Part shown: piece by piece, positions 25,844-35,121 of the stretch
Layout: the number at the start of each line of letters is the position of its first letter
How positions within the stretch are numbered: the first letter of the stretch is position 1
DNA from: Gammaproteobacteria bacterium
GTDB taxonomy: Bacteria; Pseudomonadota; Gammaproteobacteria; Thiohalobacterales; Thiohalobacteraceae
NCBI GenBank assembly: GCA_018819175.1
Contig: JAHJQQ010000034.1
Coordinates: 1 to 64,000, forward strand
DNA length: 64,000 bases
Direction of reading: 5' to 3'
The notes under the pieces: generated by a model
Databases searched by the model: none
Seen by the model: only the letters and a program-made list of their open reading frames with translations
Told to the model about the DNA's origin: nothing
Made by a program: the position numbers and the translations under genes

Positions 25844-26578
25844 ATGTCTACACCGCGAATCTATTTACCCATTCATCTCAGTACCGGCAGCGAAGTCGCA
25901 CTGGACGCGCGTGCGGTCGGGCACGTGGTACGCGTACTACGGCTACGCGTCGGCGACAACATCATGCTGTTCAATGGTGATGGCAATGATTATGCTGCAG
26001 AGTTAGTTGACGTCCGCAAGGATCATGCACTCTGTCGCATACATAATTATAAGACTCTCACCACCGAATCGCCGCTGATGATCGAGCTGGCGCAGGGTAT
26101 CTCGCGCGGCGAACGCATGGACTACACCATCCAGAAAGCCGTTGAGATGGGCGTGCAACGCATCATTCCGCTCAGCACCGAACGCAGTCAGGTAAAGCTT
26201 AGCGGCGAACGCGAGGAGAAGCGCCTGCAGCACTGGCAAGGCATCATCCTGCATGCCTGCGAACAAAGCGGTCGCAACCAAATACCCGAACTTTTACCGG
26301 TGCAGCGGCTTGATCAATGGCTGAATAACCGGACCGCAGTCACGCATGCCTTGTTTCTCGATCCGGAAGGTAGTGTGAGTGTTGGCAATCTGAATGCACC
26401 GGTAGCCAGCTTGAGCCTGTTGGTCGGCCCAGAGGGCGGCCTGAGCGCTAAAGAACGTGAGCTTGCAATCTCGGAAGGATATCTGCGTCTGCGACTAGGT
26501 CCACGCATTCTGCGCACGGAAACCGCCGCACTCGCCGCGCTGGCCGCAATACAAGCCATTTGGGGTGATTTACATTGA
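25844..26578 (+). CDS. rsmE: 16S rRNA (uracil(1498)-N(3))-methyltransferase
   Basis: About 244 residues, a SPOUT-fold methyltransferase that modifies U1498 of 16S rRNA with SAM. Typical motifs are the N-terminal PUA-like part (HVVRVLRLRVGDNIMLFNGD), QGISRGERMDYTIQKAVEMG, IPLSTERSQVKL, LLVGPEGGLSAKE for SAM binding and LGPRILRTETAALAAL in the knot. The start is taken at ATG 25844 (MSTPRIYLPI); an upstream GTG at 25805 lies inside the palindrome arm and is unlikely. It is followed by a strong terminator. Confidence 0.93.
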   Translation: MSTPRIYLPIHLSTGSEVALDARAVGHVVRVLRLRVGDNIMLFNGDGNDYAAELVDVRKDHALCRIHNYKTLTTESPLMIELAQGISRGERMDYTIQKAVEMGVQRIIPLSTERSQVKLSGEREEKRLQHWQGIILHACEQSGRNQIPELLPVQRLDQWLNNRTAVTHALFLDPEGSVSVGNLNAPVASLSLLVGPEGGLSAKERELAISEGYLRLRLGPRILRTETAALAALAAIQAIWGDLH

Positions 26579-26587
26579 ACTCTGCAC

Positions 26588-26626
26588 TAAAACAAAAAGG
26601 CCCCGCGTGCGAGGCCTTTTTGTTTT
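26588..26626. terminator. Bidirectional terminator after rsmE
   Basis: AAAACAAAAAGGCC pairs with GGCCTTTTTGTTTT around a short GC loop, giving T-runs on both strands. It can serve rsmE and also the convergent chp operon. Confidence 0.9.
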
Positions 26627-26637
26627 CAATGTTGCTT

Positions 26638-26722
26638 TAGCCTGCATTTCTCACCGCTGTTCGTCGCGAGACGGTTCCAGGGCACGGCGCAGCAGTAGAA
26701 CGGTGGTGAGAAATGCAGGCTA
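26638..26722. repeat. Family J palindrome (AGCCTGCATTTCTCACC type)
   Basis: Arms TAGCCTGCATTTCTCACCG (then CTGTTC) and GAACGGTGGTGAGAAATGCA (then GGCTA) are nearly perfect over 25 bp and enclose about 35 bp. It lies between the rsmE terminator and the end of chpC. Confidence 0.85.
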
Positions 26723-26733
26723 GCAATCTGCGC

Positions 26734-27204
26734 TCAAGCCACTTGCTTCCAGGTCGCCGCAACGGCTGTCTCCAGTGCATCGAGATCCGGAATAATGGCC
26801 TGTATTTCACCGATCTGTACTTGCGACAGCGCACCCTCTAGCACGTCACCAGAAATTTCCTGCAACGCATCGGGATTCACCCGTCTGAGCTGCGGAATGC
26901 CGGCCGTCACCAGCGCATAGAACTCCAGCCCGCTATTGCGCTGCACCGTGTTGAATACAACGATTCTCGCCTGAGTCAGTCCCTTACCCGTGTCGATTCC
27001 GTTCAATCGATCATATGAAATCAGGGGGATATTTTTCCCGCGCCAGCTGATACTCCCGAGCAACCACTCAGGCGCGTCATCGATCGCCCGTGGACGGGTA
27101 TAGGGCATAACCTCTGCAACAGCTACATTCGGCAGTAGCAGATTACGATCCTGCATCGGAACAATCAGCGTACGAATTGTGTCCAGTACATTGCTTAACA
27201 TCAT
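26734..27204 (-). CDS. chpC: CheW-like protein of the Pil-Chp system
   Basis: A 156-residue CheW-domain protein that is expected to link a chemoreceptor to the ChpA kinase. It shows LIVPMQDRNLLLPNVAVAEV, the CheW-type GSISWRGKNIPLISYDRL, and IVVFNTVQRNSGLEFYALVT. Position after chpB at the end of the pil-chp operon matches chpC of Pseudomonas. AGGAGAG precedes two consecutive ATG codons, and either may be used. Confidence 0.85.
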   Translation of the reverse strand: MMLSNVLDTIRTLIVPMQDRNLLLPNVAVAEVMPYTRPRAIDDAPEWLLGSISWRGKNIPLISYDRLNGIDTGKGLTQARIVVFNTVQRNSGLEFYALVTAGIPQLRRVNPDALQEISGDVLEGALSQVQIGEIQAIIPDLDALETAVAATWKQVA

Positions 27205-27234
27205 TGCTCTCCTGAATAATGTTGGCCTGCGTCC

Positions 27235-28299
27235 TTAGAGCGCGCCAGCCTGTTCCCCTACCTGCATTGCCAATTGTGCTGCGAGCTGCTCCGGCGTTCC
27301 GCTGAAGCTGACCTCGCTTCGTTTGCGTGTCGCATCCGGCATGCTGCTGATCACGCAGCTTTCGGCGTCTTGCGCCCACACTTGCCCACCCGCTTCGTTG
27401 ATGGCCTTGGCACCGACCGCACCATCCTCACCCATGCCGCTGAAAATAATGGCGCCTGAATGATTGCCGTAGCAGCGCGCAACTTCTTCCATCACTTCGT
27501 CGATACAGGGCTTATAGGGGCCGCGTATCGGTTCATCCGTTAAATCAACCATTCCGGTTTCGCTCAAACGAAAACGTTTATCGACCGGCACCAGAACCAC
27601 TTCCCGCATGCGCAGCGTGCGACCAGCCTCGGCTGGCATGACACGGACTGCCGCGACCCGATCCAACTGCCCGGCCAGCAATTCAACAAACGGCTTGCCG
27701 ATATGCTGCGCAATCACGAAGCCGATAGGGAGCGTATCCGGCAAGCTGCTCAAAAACTGTTTCAATGCCTGCGGCCCACCTAAGGATGAACCCAGCACCC
27801 AGACTGTTTGCGCAGGAGCGGCACGTTCAAGTTCAGGACTGACCACTCGCAGCGCCGGACGTTGCGGTGTCGCGCGCGTAAGCTGCGCAGGCTCTACAAT
27901 GTCCTGTTCGGTTTCGACCTGAGGAGATACTTCTTCCACGGCCGTCTCGGCAGGTTCAGGCGAATCGCGCCGTTGCACTAATCCTGACAGCTTGGCAATA
28001 AGCTTGCGTCCCCAGCCACCGCCACCTGGCACACCACCTTCATTGAATAGTATCGGGACTGTTGAACGTTCAATGAGTGCCTCAAGATGATCCATATCGA
28101 GGCTGGTCTCATCGCCCAGATTTACCAGTAATACATCAATCAGCTCAGCAGTAACTTTTTCCGGATCATAGTCACGAATCGTCTGATCCAGAATTACGGT
28201 TAGTCCATTCGTCTCCAGCAGCGCCTTAAGATCTCTTCCCTGCGTCTCACGGTCAGCAATTAATGCAACGCGCAATGCACGAGGCGGCGCATTACCCAT
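27235..28299 (-). CDS. chpB: CheB-type protein methylesterase with degenerate receiver domain
   Basis: A 354-residue protein expected to remove methyl or amide groups from the receptor PilJ. The C-terminal methylesterase has its triad: S172 (GSSLGGPQ), H199 (AQHIG) and D292 (GMGEDGA). The N-terminal 85 residues have a receiver-like shape, but the phosphoacceptor position is Asn (LLVNLGDE, N60), so normal control by phosphorylation looks lost. A Glu/Pro-rich linker joins the two. The start overlaps the end of chpA by 8 bp, so translation is coupled. Confidence 0.88.
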   Translation of the reverse strand: MGNAPPRALRVALIADRETQGRDLKALLETNGLTVILDQTIRDYDPEKVTAELIDVLLVNLGDETSLDMDHLEALIERSTVPILFNEGGVPGGGGWGRKLIAKLSGLVQRRDSPEPAETAVEEVSPQVETEQDIVEPAQLTRATPQRPALRVVSPELERAAPAQTVWVLGSSLGGPQALKQFLSSLPDTLPIGFVIAQHIGKPFVELLAGQLDRVAAVRVMPAEAGRTLRMREVVLVPVDKRFRLSETGMVDLTDEPIRGPYKPCIDEVMEEVARCYGNHSGAIIFSGMGEDGAVGAKAINEAGGQVWAQDAESCVISSMPDATRKRSEVSFSGTPEQLAAQLAMQVGEQAGAL

Positions 28300-31200
28300 T
28301 AGTCCTCCGTTCCTCTGCCAGCTCGCGTATCGTTGCTAGCAATTCGGTTTCCTGGAACGGTTTACCCAGATAACGATCCACGCCGATTTCCATAGCGCGC
28401 TTACGATGCTTGTCACCGGTACGTGAAGTTATCATGATGATCGGAATACCGCGCAACCGGGCTTCATTGCGGATATGTGTGGCCAGCTCGAATCCGTCCA
28501 TACGCGGCATCTCGATATCCAGCAGCATCATATCCGGGATGTGTTCCTGCAGTTTCGCCACCGCATCCACACCATCCTTCGCGGTGATAACCTGCATATC
28601 ATTACGTTCCAGCAGTCGCGTCGTGACTTTACGTACTGTGATGGAATCATCAACCACCATGACGGTCATGGTGCGCGACTCCTCGCGTTCGACAATCGGC
28701 TCAAGACGATCAATCCCCAGCGCCATACCACCGGAGCGGAGCAAACCGCCCAGATCAAGAATCAATACCACTCGACCATCACCCAAGATCGTTGCGCCGG
28801 ATATACCGCGTACCGAGCTGATTTGCGGCCCGACTGACTTCACGACCGTTTCACGGCTGCCCAGCAAGGACTCAACCTGCAGTGCCATGCGATGCTCACC
28901 GGAACGCACCAGCAATACCGGCAAACGCTTCGGAGCACCTGCTCCCAGCACCGGCATGCCATGACCCAACATGACACCTAAATTCTGCACCGGATAGCTA
29001 TTACCCGCATATTCATAACGGGATGTCGTGTCGTTGATGTAGCCAGCCAGTTCATCCTGATTCAAGCGCGCGATACCCTCAATACCTGTCAGCGGGATCG
29101 CATAAATTTCTTCGTGCACCTGCACCAGCAACGCCTGACTGATGGCCAACGTAAAGGGCAGGCGGATAGTGAATGTCGTCCCCTGACCCTCAACTGAGTC
29201 GATATGCAGTGAGCCGCCCAGTTGCTTCACTTCGCTGTTGACGACGTCCATGCCAACACCACGACCCGATATCTGCGACACCTTCTCGGCCGTACTGAAA
29301 CCGGTTTCCAGTACGAATTGCATGACGTCGTTGTCGTTGATTTCAGTATCATCCGTAATCAACCCGCGTTCACGGGCCTTGCGTCGGATGGCTGCGATAT
29401 TCATACCGGCGCCATCATCGGACATTTTGATCACAACTTCTGAACCATCGCGTGACAGACTGACCTTGATGGTACCGGAGCTGCGCTTACCGGCGGCCTT
29501 GCGTTGCTCAGGCGTTTCGATACCATGCGCGAGCGCATTACGCAGCATGTGCTCAATCGGCGCGATAATGCGATCAATCACGGTACGATCCATTTCGCCT
29601 TCCGCGCCTTCCAGTGTCAGCTCTGCACGCTTGCCCAGCTCCTGACAGGCTTGACGTACGATGCGACGCATACGCGGCGATAATCCAGAGAAAGGCACCA
29701 TGCGAGTACGCATCAGCCCTTCTTGTAGTTCAGTATTCACACGTGCCTGCTGCAGCAATAACGTTTCCGACTCACGCGTGATGTTATCCAGCAAACCTTG
29801 AATACTGACCAAGTCGCCGATACCTTCAAGCATTGATCTCGAAAGCTGTTGCAAATGCGAGTAGCGATCCATCTCCAACGGATCGAAATGCTCATCGCCG
29901 CCATCCGCGCCTTCGCGTTCATAGCGGAATAACACTTGAGCTTCCGTCTCGATTTCGAGCATGCGCAGCTGCTCGCGCAAACGACTGACAGTCTGACCCA
30001 ACTCTGCCAGATTGAAGCGCGCACTGCCGATCTGCTGCTCCACCCGCGAACGATAGATGCTAATTTCGCCAGCAAAATTAACCATGTTATCCAGAAGATC
30101 GGCGCGCACACGCACCAATTCCTGCTGCACACGCCCGGTCAGCTTCGCGTCTTCAAAGGCGGCAACCGCATCAGAATCATCCGCGCGGGCAACTGTCTTG
30201 GCAGTCGCCGTTTCCTGTTGAGGCGCATCGGCAACAGCAGACGTGACATCGGCAGCTTTAGCTGCTGGCCTATCCTCACCTCGACGCACCGCTTCCAACT
30301 GCTCTATCAATGCCGTCGCGGTACGCATCGGGCGTTGTGCGCGAGCCGCCTCCAACATATGCGACAATCGGTCCTGCGCGACCAGTAGCAAATCGAATAG
30401 CGACCGACTTGGTGCGACTAATCCATCGACAACCGCGATAAAGAGAGACTCCAGGCTATGACTGAGATCACCGATTGCAGTGAGGCTCGCCATGCGCGCA
30501 CCACCTTTCAAGGTATGCAAGTGGCGCTGTAGTTCGGCCATTAATGCGGTGTCTTCGGGCGCATTGACCCAGTTATGCAAAGTCGCATCGATAGCGACCA
30601 TGATTTCGTCGCCTTCTTCCAGGAAGACGTCGAGCAGATCCGCATCAACCTCGCTGTAATCTATGGATTCCCACTCGCCTTCAGCCACAGCTGCCGGTGG
30701 CTCAACACTCTGTTCGGATTCCTCAAATGCTTCAGCGAAGGCATCTGACTCAGCAGTCACATCAAGGGAAATCTCTTCAATCTCGTCTACTGGCTCTACA
30801 ACCACTTCACTGGGTTCTGGGGCAGCCTCTACTTCCTCATTCACGCCCGCAATCGCAAACGGATCCGCCAGATCAGTAGCGTCCATATCAATTGCCGCCA
30901 CTTCGTGGTCGGCTTCAACAAACAGGTCGACATCCGTACCAAGCATAGACTCCGGTTCAATCTGCTCATCCGACTCTTCAGTATCGCTCGCGAAAGGATC
31001 TTCCACATCAGATTCTGTCAGGTCGAATGCCTCGTCCTCAATGCCCGATGTCAATTCATCCTCATCATCATCGGAAACGTTGACTGACGGAATATTCTCA
31101 ACGTTTTCCGTGGTGCGCGGCAACCGCGCTATTGCCTCGACCAGTTCCACATGCGACGTAGAAGTTTCGCTGGGCGTACACAACTGTGGCAGCAGCTCTT

Positions 31201-34174
31201 CAATCACCTCTAGTGATTTCGACACCAACACCATACCTTCTTCCGGCATGGGAAGCTGATCATTACGCAGAGCCTTGCCATAGCGCTCTATCTCATAAGC
31301 GATCTCGGCAATCTCGGAGGCGCCCGCCATGCGGGCACTACCATGCAGCGTATGCAGAGCGCGCATCAGTTCTTCGGTAATACGGCATTCCATCCCTTGC
31401 ACACGACAGTTACCGAGGAAGGAGCGGATGGCTGTAATATGGTCACGCGACTCATTGCTGAAAATATCGTAGAGCACTGGGTCGAAACTGTCTTCTGAAT
31501 CGCTCGCAGGTAACTCTTGATCAGCATAACCATCCTGGCCACTGGCAAAGGGATCGATGGCGTCTATCCCGGCAGATAATTGAATATCATCCAAGCCCGA
31601 TTCCAGATCTTCTGCTATATCAATCTCCGCAGAAGCACTCTGCTCCGCAGGCGCTGATGCACTTACAGATCCGGCATCCAGTTCGCCAAGAGATACGTCT
31701 TCGCCGCGGCTTAGTGCATGCGCCATTTCCATCATCGCCTCAATGGGCAAACTGGTTGGCGCATTCGAACGGATCTGTTCAATCAACTCTGGAAGTGCTT
31801 GAACTGCACGCTCGAGCAGAGCGCACATTGATTCGCTACGCGGAATCGTTCCGTCGATGTAGCGGTTCAACATACTCTCAAAACCCCAGGCAAATTCACC
31901 AATGCGCAAGGCGCCAACCAGGCGGCCACTGCCTTTCAGAGTATGGAAAGAACGCCGCATCACGACCAGAGATTCACCATCCTCCTCATTGGCGAGCCAA
32001 TTTGGCAGGTTTTGACTGATATTGGAAAGTTCTTCATCGGATTCCTCCAAAAAGATTTCCAGGATCTCTTCATCAACGTCTTCAGACATCACCATGTGCA
32101 TGGCGGGGGCCGGTGCTGCGGGTGCGGCTGGCGCACTAGTGACTGATACAACCGGCTCTTCAACAGCTTGCTCTGTGAAATCTTCGGCAGTAAAGGCATC
32201 CTCTATCCCATCAGCCAAGCCCGCTGAAAAGTCAACAGCCTCTAGATTGATATCCTGCGATACAATTTCCCCCAGCTCTGCCACGGAGAAGGGATCTTCA
32301 GCATCAGGTTCCTGCATATCCATGCCGAACTCCGGCATTGCCATTTCGGCTGCATCGTCAAGTGCAGCAAAAGAATCGGTCATCTCCATCGACTGATCTT
32401 CTGAATCATCCATGCCCACATCCAGATCAAGGGTCGATCCAGCAGACTCCATCGGTAGATCAGCATCCTGAGCATTCTCGTCGGCAATTTCGCAACCCAG
32501 GCTCAGCAGGCTCTTGGCCGCCACATCCAGAATTGTGCTGCCAAAGACCCGGCCTTCACGGAGATTTTCGAGATAGTATTCAATGCTGGAAATGGCATCT
32601 GCCAGATTATCCAGCGAGGTATCTGGCGGAACCTCGCGATGAGCCAGCACGCGGTCTGCAACATAGTTACGGACCGCATCAATAAGCCCTGCGGCACGTT
32701 GCTCGTTAAGCAACAACAGACCACCCTTGATCTGGTTGAACAGAGACGGCACTCTCTCAAGCACCGCAAAATCTTCACTGTTCTCCATGAACGCCAGAAT
32801 GGCGTCCTTGGTCTGCGTGATATCACGGATAGCCTCTTCCGCCACGACGCCACGCACCTGATTGAATTCTGCATCCGGCATCGAAACACCACCGGCTTGC
32901 TCAGTTGCTTCCTGTTCCTGTGCAGGCGTGACGCCCTGCGCCATACCTTCCAGAGAGGACTCGACATAGAGCAGCGCACTGGCGATATCCATTAACGCAT
33001 TTTCATCCGGCTGACGGCGGCCAGCCACGATATCAATAGCTGCCTGCGCCTGGTTCTGCGCTACTTTTCGCAAGGCGCCTAAACCGAGCATGCCCAGAGT
33101 ATCTGCCACGCGACTGAGCGTGTCCGCTGCTGGCTGCAAGTCTGCCACTGCCTTGCGACCACCGCGCAGGAACAAATCCAGTGAGTCTTTAACCCGTGCG
33201 AGGTCTTCCTTGATAGCTACAGAAACCGTGCGCATTAGCTCAGCATTGTGCCCAGACATACTGTCCTGTGCCTGCTCTAATTCTGCCTCATCCGGCAGCA
33301 GCGAGCTGAGACGATAGGTCTGCTTAATCAGACTTACCGGCTCACCACCGTCCTTCGCACGCGCCACATAGAACAGCAGATTCTTCAACAAATCATTCGG
33401 TGGATTAACTGTCAGCGCATCCTCACCTTCATCCATCAGACGCTTGATTTGCCGATCCACCTGACCCAGCAACAGCTTTGTCGCCATACTGGTATCCAAC
33501 CAATCCTTGCGCAAGGCGACTACCATGCCACCCGCGATCCACCAGAAGCGTTGGGCTGTATCGCGAGCACAGGCCGCTTGTACTTGCGCAAGCGCATCTT
33601 CCAAACGACCAAGGTTGGCTACAGCATCCTTCCCACGGAACCAGCCAAGCAATGCCAACTGATAAGTATGGCGTTGCTTGCGGACTGACGTCTGTAAATC
33701 CTCACCACTGTGCGAAAGTAAAGCTTCGGCAGGGATGGCTGCGCCCAGATCAGGTGAAAACAATGAATTCTCTGAAAGTAGTTTCTGACCACGGATGGCA
33801 CGCAGATCATTCAGCAGCGGCAACAGCACCAGCGGCATATCTCGGCCGCCAGAGACCAGTCGCTCGAGATAATCCGGCAACTGCAGAACAGCGCGCATGA
33901 TCAGCTCATAGGCTTCCTGCTTTTGACCGACCGTGCCTGCCAATAGTGCATCGACTACCTGCTCCATCTCCTCGGCCAGCAGCGCTGCCCCATAAAGCTC
34001 GACCATCTGCAAAGTTCCGTGCACCTGATGCAGATGCACTGCACAGAACTTCAGCTGGGATTCATCCGTAGGATTTTCGACATACGACTCAAGCGCCTGC
34101 CTCGCCTGCTTGAGCGTAGCGTCGAGTTCCTGCTTGACCCATTTGACAGTGCTGTAATCAATTGCTTCGTTCAT
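28292..34174 (-). CDS. chpA: ChpA, multi-Hpt hybrid histidine kinase of twitching motility
   Basis: This 1960-residue CheA-like kinase is the core of the Pil-Chp system. Three canonical phosphotransfer domains are visible: FHTLKGSGRLVG near 742, LHTLHGSARMAG near 938 and LHTLKGGARMAS near 1216. A degenerate one is near residue 50 (HLHQVHGTLQM). Then come the dimerisation region, the ATPase (HMLRNALAHGIE near 1540; GRGVGMDVV near 1634), a CheW domain from about 1680 and a C-terminal receiver (VVDDSITVRKV; acceptor Asp in LLDIEMPRMDG near 1882). Acidic linkers separate the Hpt domains. It is shorter than P. aeruginosa ChpA, which has more phosphotransfer domains. Confidence 0.95.
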   Translation of the reverse strand: MNEAIDYSTVKWVKQELDATLKQARQALESYVENPTDESQLKFCAVHLHQVHGTLQMVELYGAALLAEEMEQVVDALLAGTVGQKQEAYELIMRAVLQLPDYLERLVSGGRDMPLVLLPLLNDLRAIRGQKLLSENSLFSPDLGAAIPAEALLSHSGEDLQTSVRKQRHTYQLALLGWFRGKDAVANLGRLEDALAQVQAACARDTAQRFWWIAGGMVVALRKDWLDTSMATKLLLGQVDRQIKRLMDEGEDALTVNPPNDLLKNLLFYVARAKDGGEPVSLIKQTYRLSSLLPDEAELEQAQDSMSGHNAELMRTVSVAIKEDLARVKDSLDLFLRGGRKAVADLQPAADTLSRVADTLGMLGLGALRKVAQNQAQAAIDIVAGRRQPDENALMDIASALLYVESSLEGMAQGVTPAQEQEATEQAGGVSMPDAEFNQVRGVVAEEAIRDITQTKDAILAFMENSEDFAVLERVPSLFNQIKGGLLLLNEQRAAGLIDAVRNYVADRVLAHREVPPDTSLDNLADAISSIEYYLENLREGRVFGSTILDVAAKSLLSLGCEIADENAQDADLPMESAGSTLDLDVGMDDSEDQSMEMTDSFAALDDAAEMAMPEFGMDMQEPDAEDPFSVAELGEIVSQDINLEAVDFSAGLADGIEDAFTAEDFTEQAVEEPVVSVTSAPAAPAAPAPAMHMVMSEDVDEEILEIFLEESDEELSNISQNLPNWLANEEDGESLVVMRRSFHTLKGSGRLVGALRIGEFAWGFESMLNRYIDGTIPRSESMCALLERAVQALPELIEQIRSNAPTSLPIEAMMEMAHALSRGEDVSLGELDAGSVSASAPAEQSASAEIDIAEDLESGLDDIQLSAGIDAIDPFASGQDGYADQELPASDSEDSFDPVLYDIFSNESRDHITAIRSFLGNCRVQGMECRITEELMRALHTLHGSARMAGASEIAEIAYEIERYGKALRNDQLPMPEEGMVLVSKSLEVIEELLPQLCTPSETSTSHVELVEAIARLPRTTENVENIPSVNVSDDDEDELTSGIEDEAFDLTESDVEDPFASDTEESDEQIEPESMLGTDVDLFVEADHEVAAIDMDATDLADPFAIAGVNEEVEAAPEPSEVVVEPVDEIEEISLDVTAESDAFAEAFEESEQSVEPPAAVAEGEWESIDYSEVDADLLDVFLEEGDEIMVAIDATLHNWVNAPEDTALMAELQRHLHTLKGGARMASLTAIGDLSHSLESLFIAVVDGLVAPSRSLFDLLLVAQDRLSHMLEAARAQRPMRTATALIEQLEAVRRGEDRPAAKAADVTSAVADAPQQETATAKTVARADDSDAVAAFEDAKLTGRVQQELVRVRADLLDNMVNFAGEISIYRSRVEQQIGSARFNLAELGQTVSRLREQLRMLEIETEAQVLFRYEREGADGGDEHFDPLEMDRYSHLQQLSRSMLEGIGDLVSIQGLLDNITRESETLLLQQARVNTELQEGLMRTRMVPFSGLSPRMRRIVRQACQELGKRAELTLEGAEGEMDRTVIDRIIAPIEHMLRNALAHGIETPEQRKAAGKRSSGTIKVSLSRDGSEVVIKMSDDGAGMNIAAIRRKARERGLITDDTEINDNDVMQFVLETGFSTAEKVSQISGRGVGMDVVNSEVKQLGGSLHIDSVEGQGTTFTIRLPFTLAISQALLVQVHEEIYAIPLTGIEGIARLNQDELAGYINDTTSRYEYAGNSYPVQNLGVMLGHGMPVLGAGAPKRLPVLLVRSGEHRMALQVESLLGSRETVVKSVGPQISSVRGISGATILGDGRVVLILDLGGLLRSGGMALGIDRLEPIVEREESRTMTVMVVDDSITVRKVTTRLLERNDMQVITAKDGVDAVAKLQEHIPDMMLLDIEMPRMDGFELATHIRNEARLRGIPIIMITSRTGDKHRKRAMEIGVDRYLGKPFQETELLATIRELAEERRTNG

Positions 34175-34183
34175 TATGATCCC

Positions 34184-35083
34184 TTATGCGCTGGCCATGA
34201 CGGCCGCCTGGCGTTGATAGGCCAAGGTTCCCTCAAATCGAACCCGCGTAAACTCTGGATGCGCCCAACTGGGCAGATCGCCTGGCCCCAGCACCAGAAC
34301 TCCACCCGGTGTGAGACGCGTAACCAATGTTTCGATAATCTGCAGTCTGCGGAACCGCGGGAAATAGATCAGCATATTCTGGCAATAGATCAGATCCACA
34401 TTGCGGAGCGGAAAACTGTCAACATGCAGCGCGTTCAGCTGAGCGAAACAGATACGGCGGCGTAGAGCATCTGCCATTTGCACCTGCCCGTCGCCCAACT
34501 CAATGCAGAACTTCTCACGCAGAGATTTAGATACACCGCGCATGCGCCGTTCGCCATAAATACCCAAGCGTGCCGTCTGCAATGAGGGTTGACTGATATC
34601 GGTCGCTGTTATTCCATACCGACGACCATCACCCAGTTCATCAAAATACTGCTGCGTTACCATCGCCAGCGTGTAGGGCTCCTCGCCGGTTGCGCAGCCG
34701 AGGCTCCAGACCTGGAAGCCGCGTGAAACATCCGTATTCCTGTCAACAAACCCTGGCAGGATCGTCTGCGTCAACAACTGCAGCGACGGTGCATGGCGGA
34801 AAAACGAAGTCTCATGAACGGTCAGGCGATCAATAAGTTGTGACCATTCCTGTGACCATGCCTGGTCTCGGCTTAATAGCCTGTAATAGCTATCGTAATC
34901 ATCAAGGCCGATATCCAGCATCCGTGCTTTAAGGCCAGTCATCAGAAAAGCCTTGCGCTCCGGCAGTATCACAACCCCCGTCCGTTCCTCGACTAGATCT
35001 AACCACGCTTGTACATGCCCATCATCTAGATCCGGCAATCGACCTGTCATAACGCCCCAATCTGCTTGTTTGGCTAGGTGCAT
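34184..35083 (-). CDS. pilK: CheR-type chemoreceptor methyltransferase (PilK)
   Basis: A 299-residue SAM-dependent enzyme expected to methylate glutamates of PilJ. It has the N-terminal helical CheR part, ETSFFRHAPSLQLL, the SAM site VWSLGCATGEEPYTLAM, ITATDISQPSLQTARLGIY and RNVDLIYCQNMLIYFPRFRR. It lies between pilJ and chpA, as pilK does in Pseudomonas. A second Met at residue 12 (MTGRLPDL) is a possible start; neither has a strong ribosome-binding site. Confidence 0.9.
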   Translation of the reverse strand: MHLAKQADWGVMTGRLPDLDDGHVQAWLDLVEERTGVVILPERKAFLMTGLKARMLDIGLDDYDSYYRLLSRDQAWSQEWSQLIDRLTVHETSFFRHAPSLQLLTQTILPGFVDRNTDVSRGFQVWSLGCATGEEPYTLAMVTQQYFDELGDGRRYGITATDISQPSLQTARLGIYGERRMRGVSKSLREKFCIELGDGQVQMADALRRRICFAQLNALHVDSFPLRNVDLIYCQNMLIYFPRFRRLQIIETLVTRLTPGGVLVLGPGDLPSWAHPEFTRVRFEGTLAYQRQAAVMASA

Positions 35084-35121
35084 AACTGCTTATATCCAGT
35101 CTATTGGAATTAGCTCACCTA

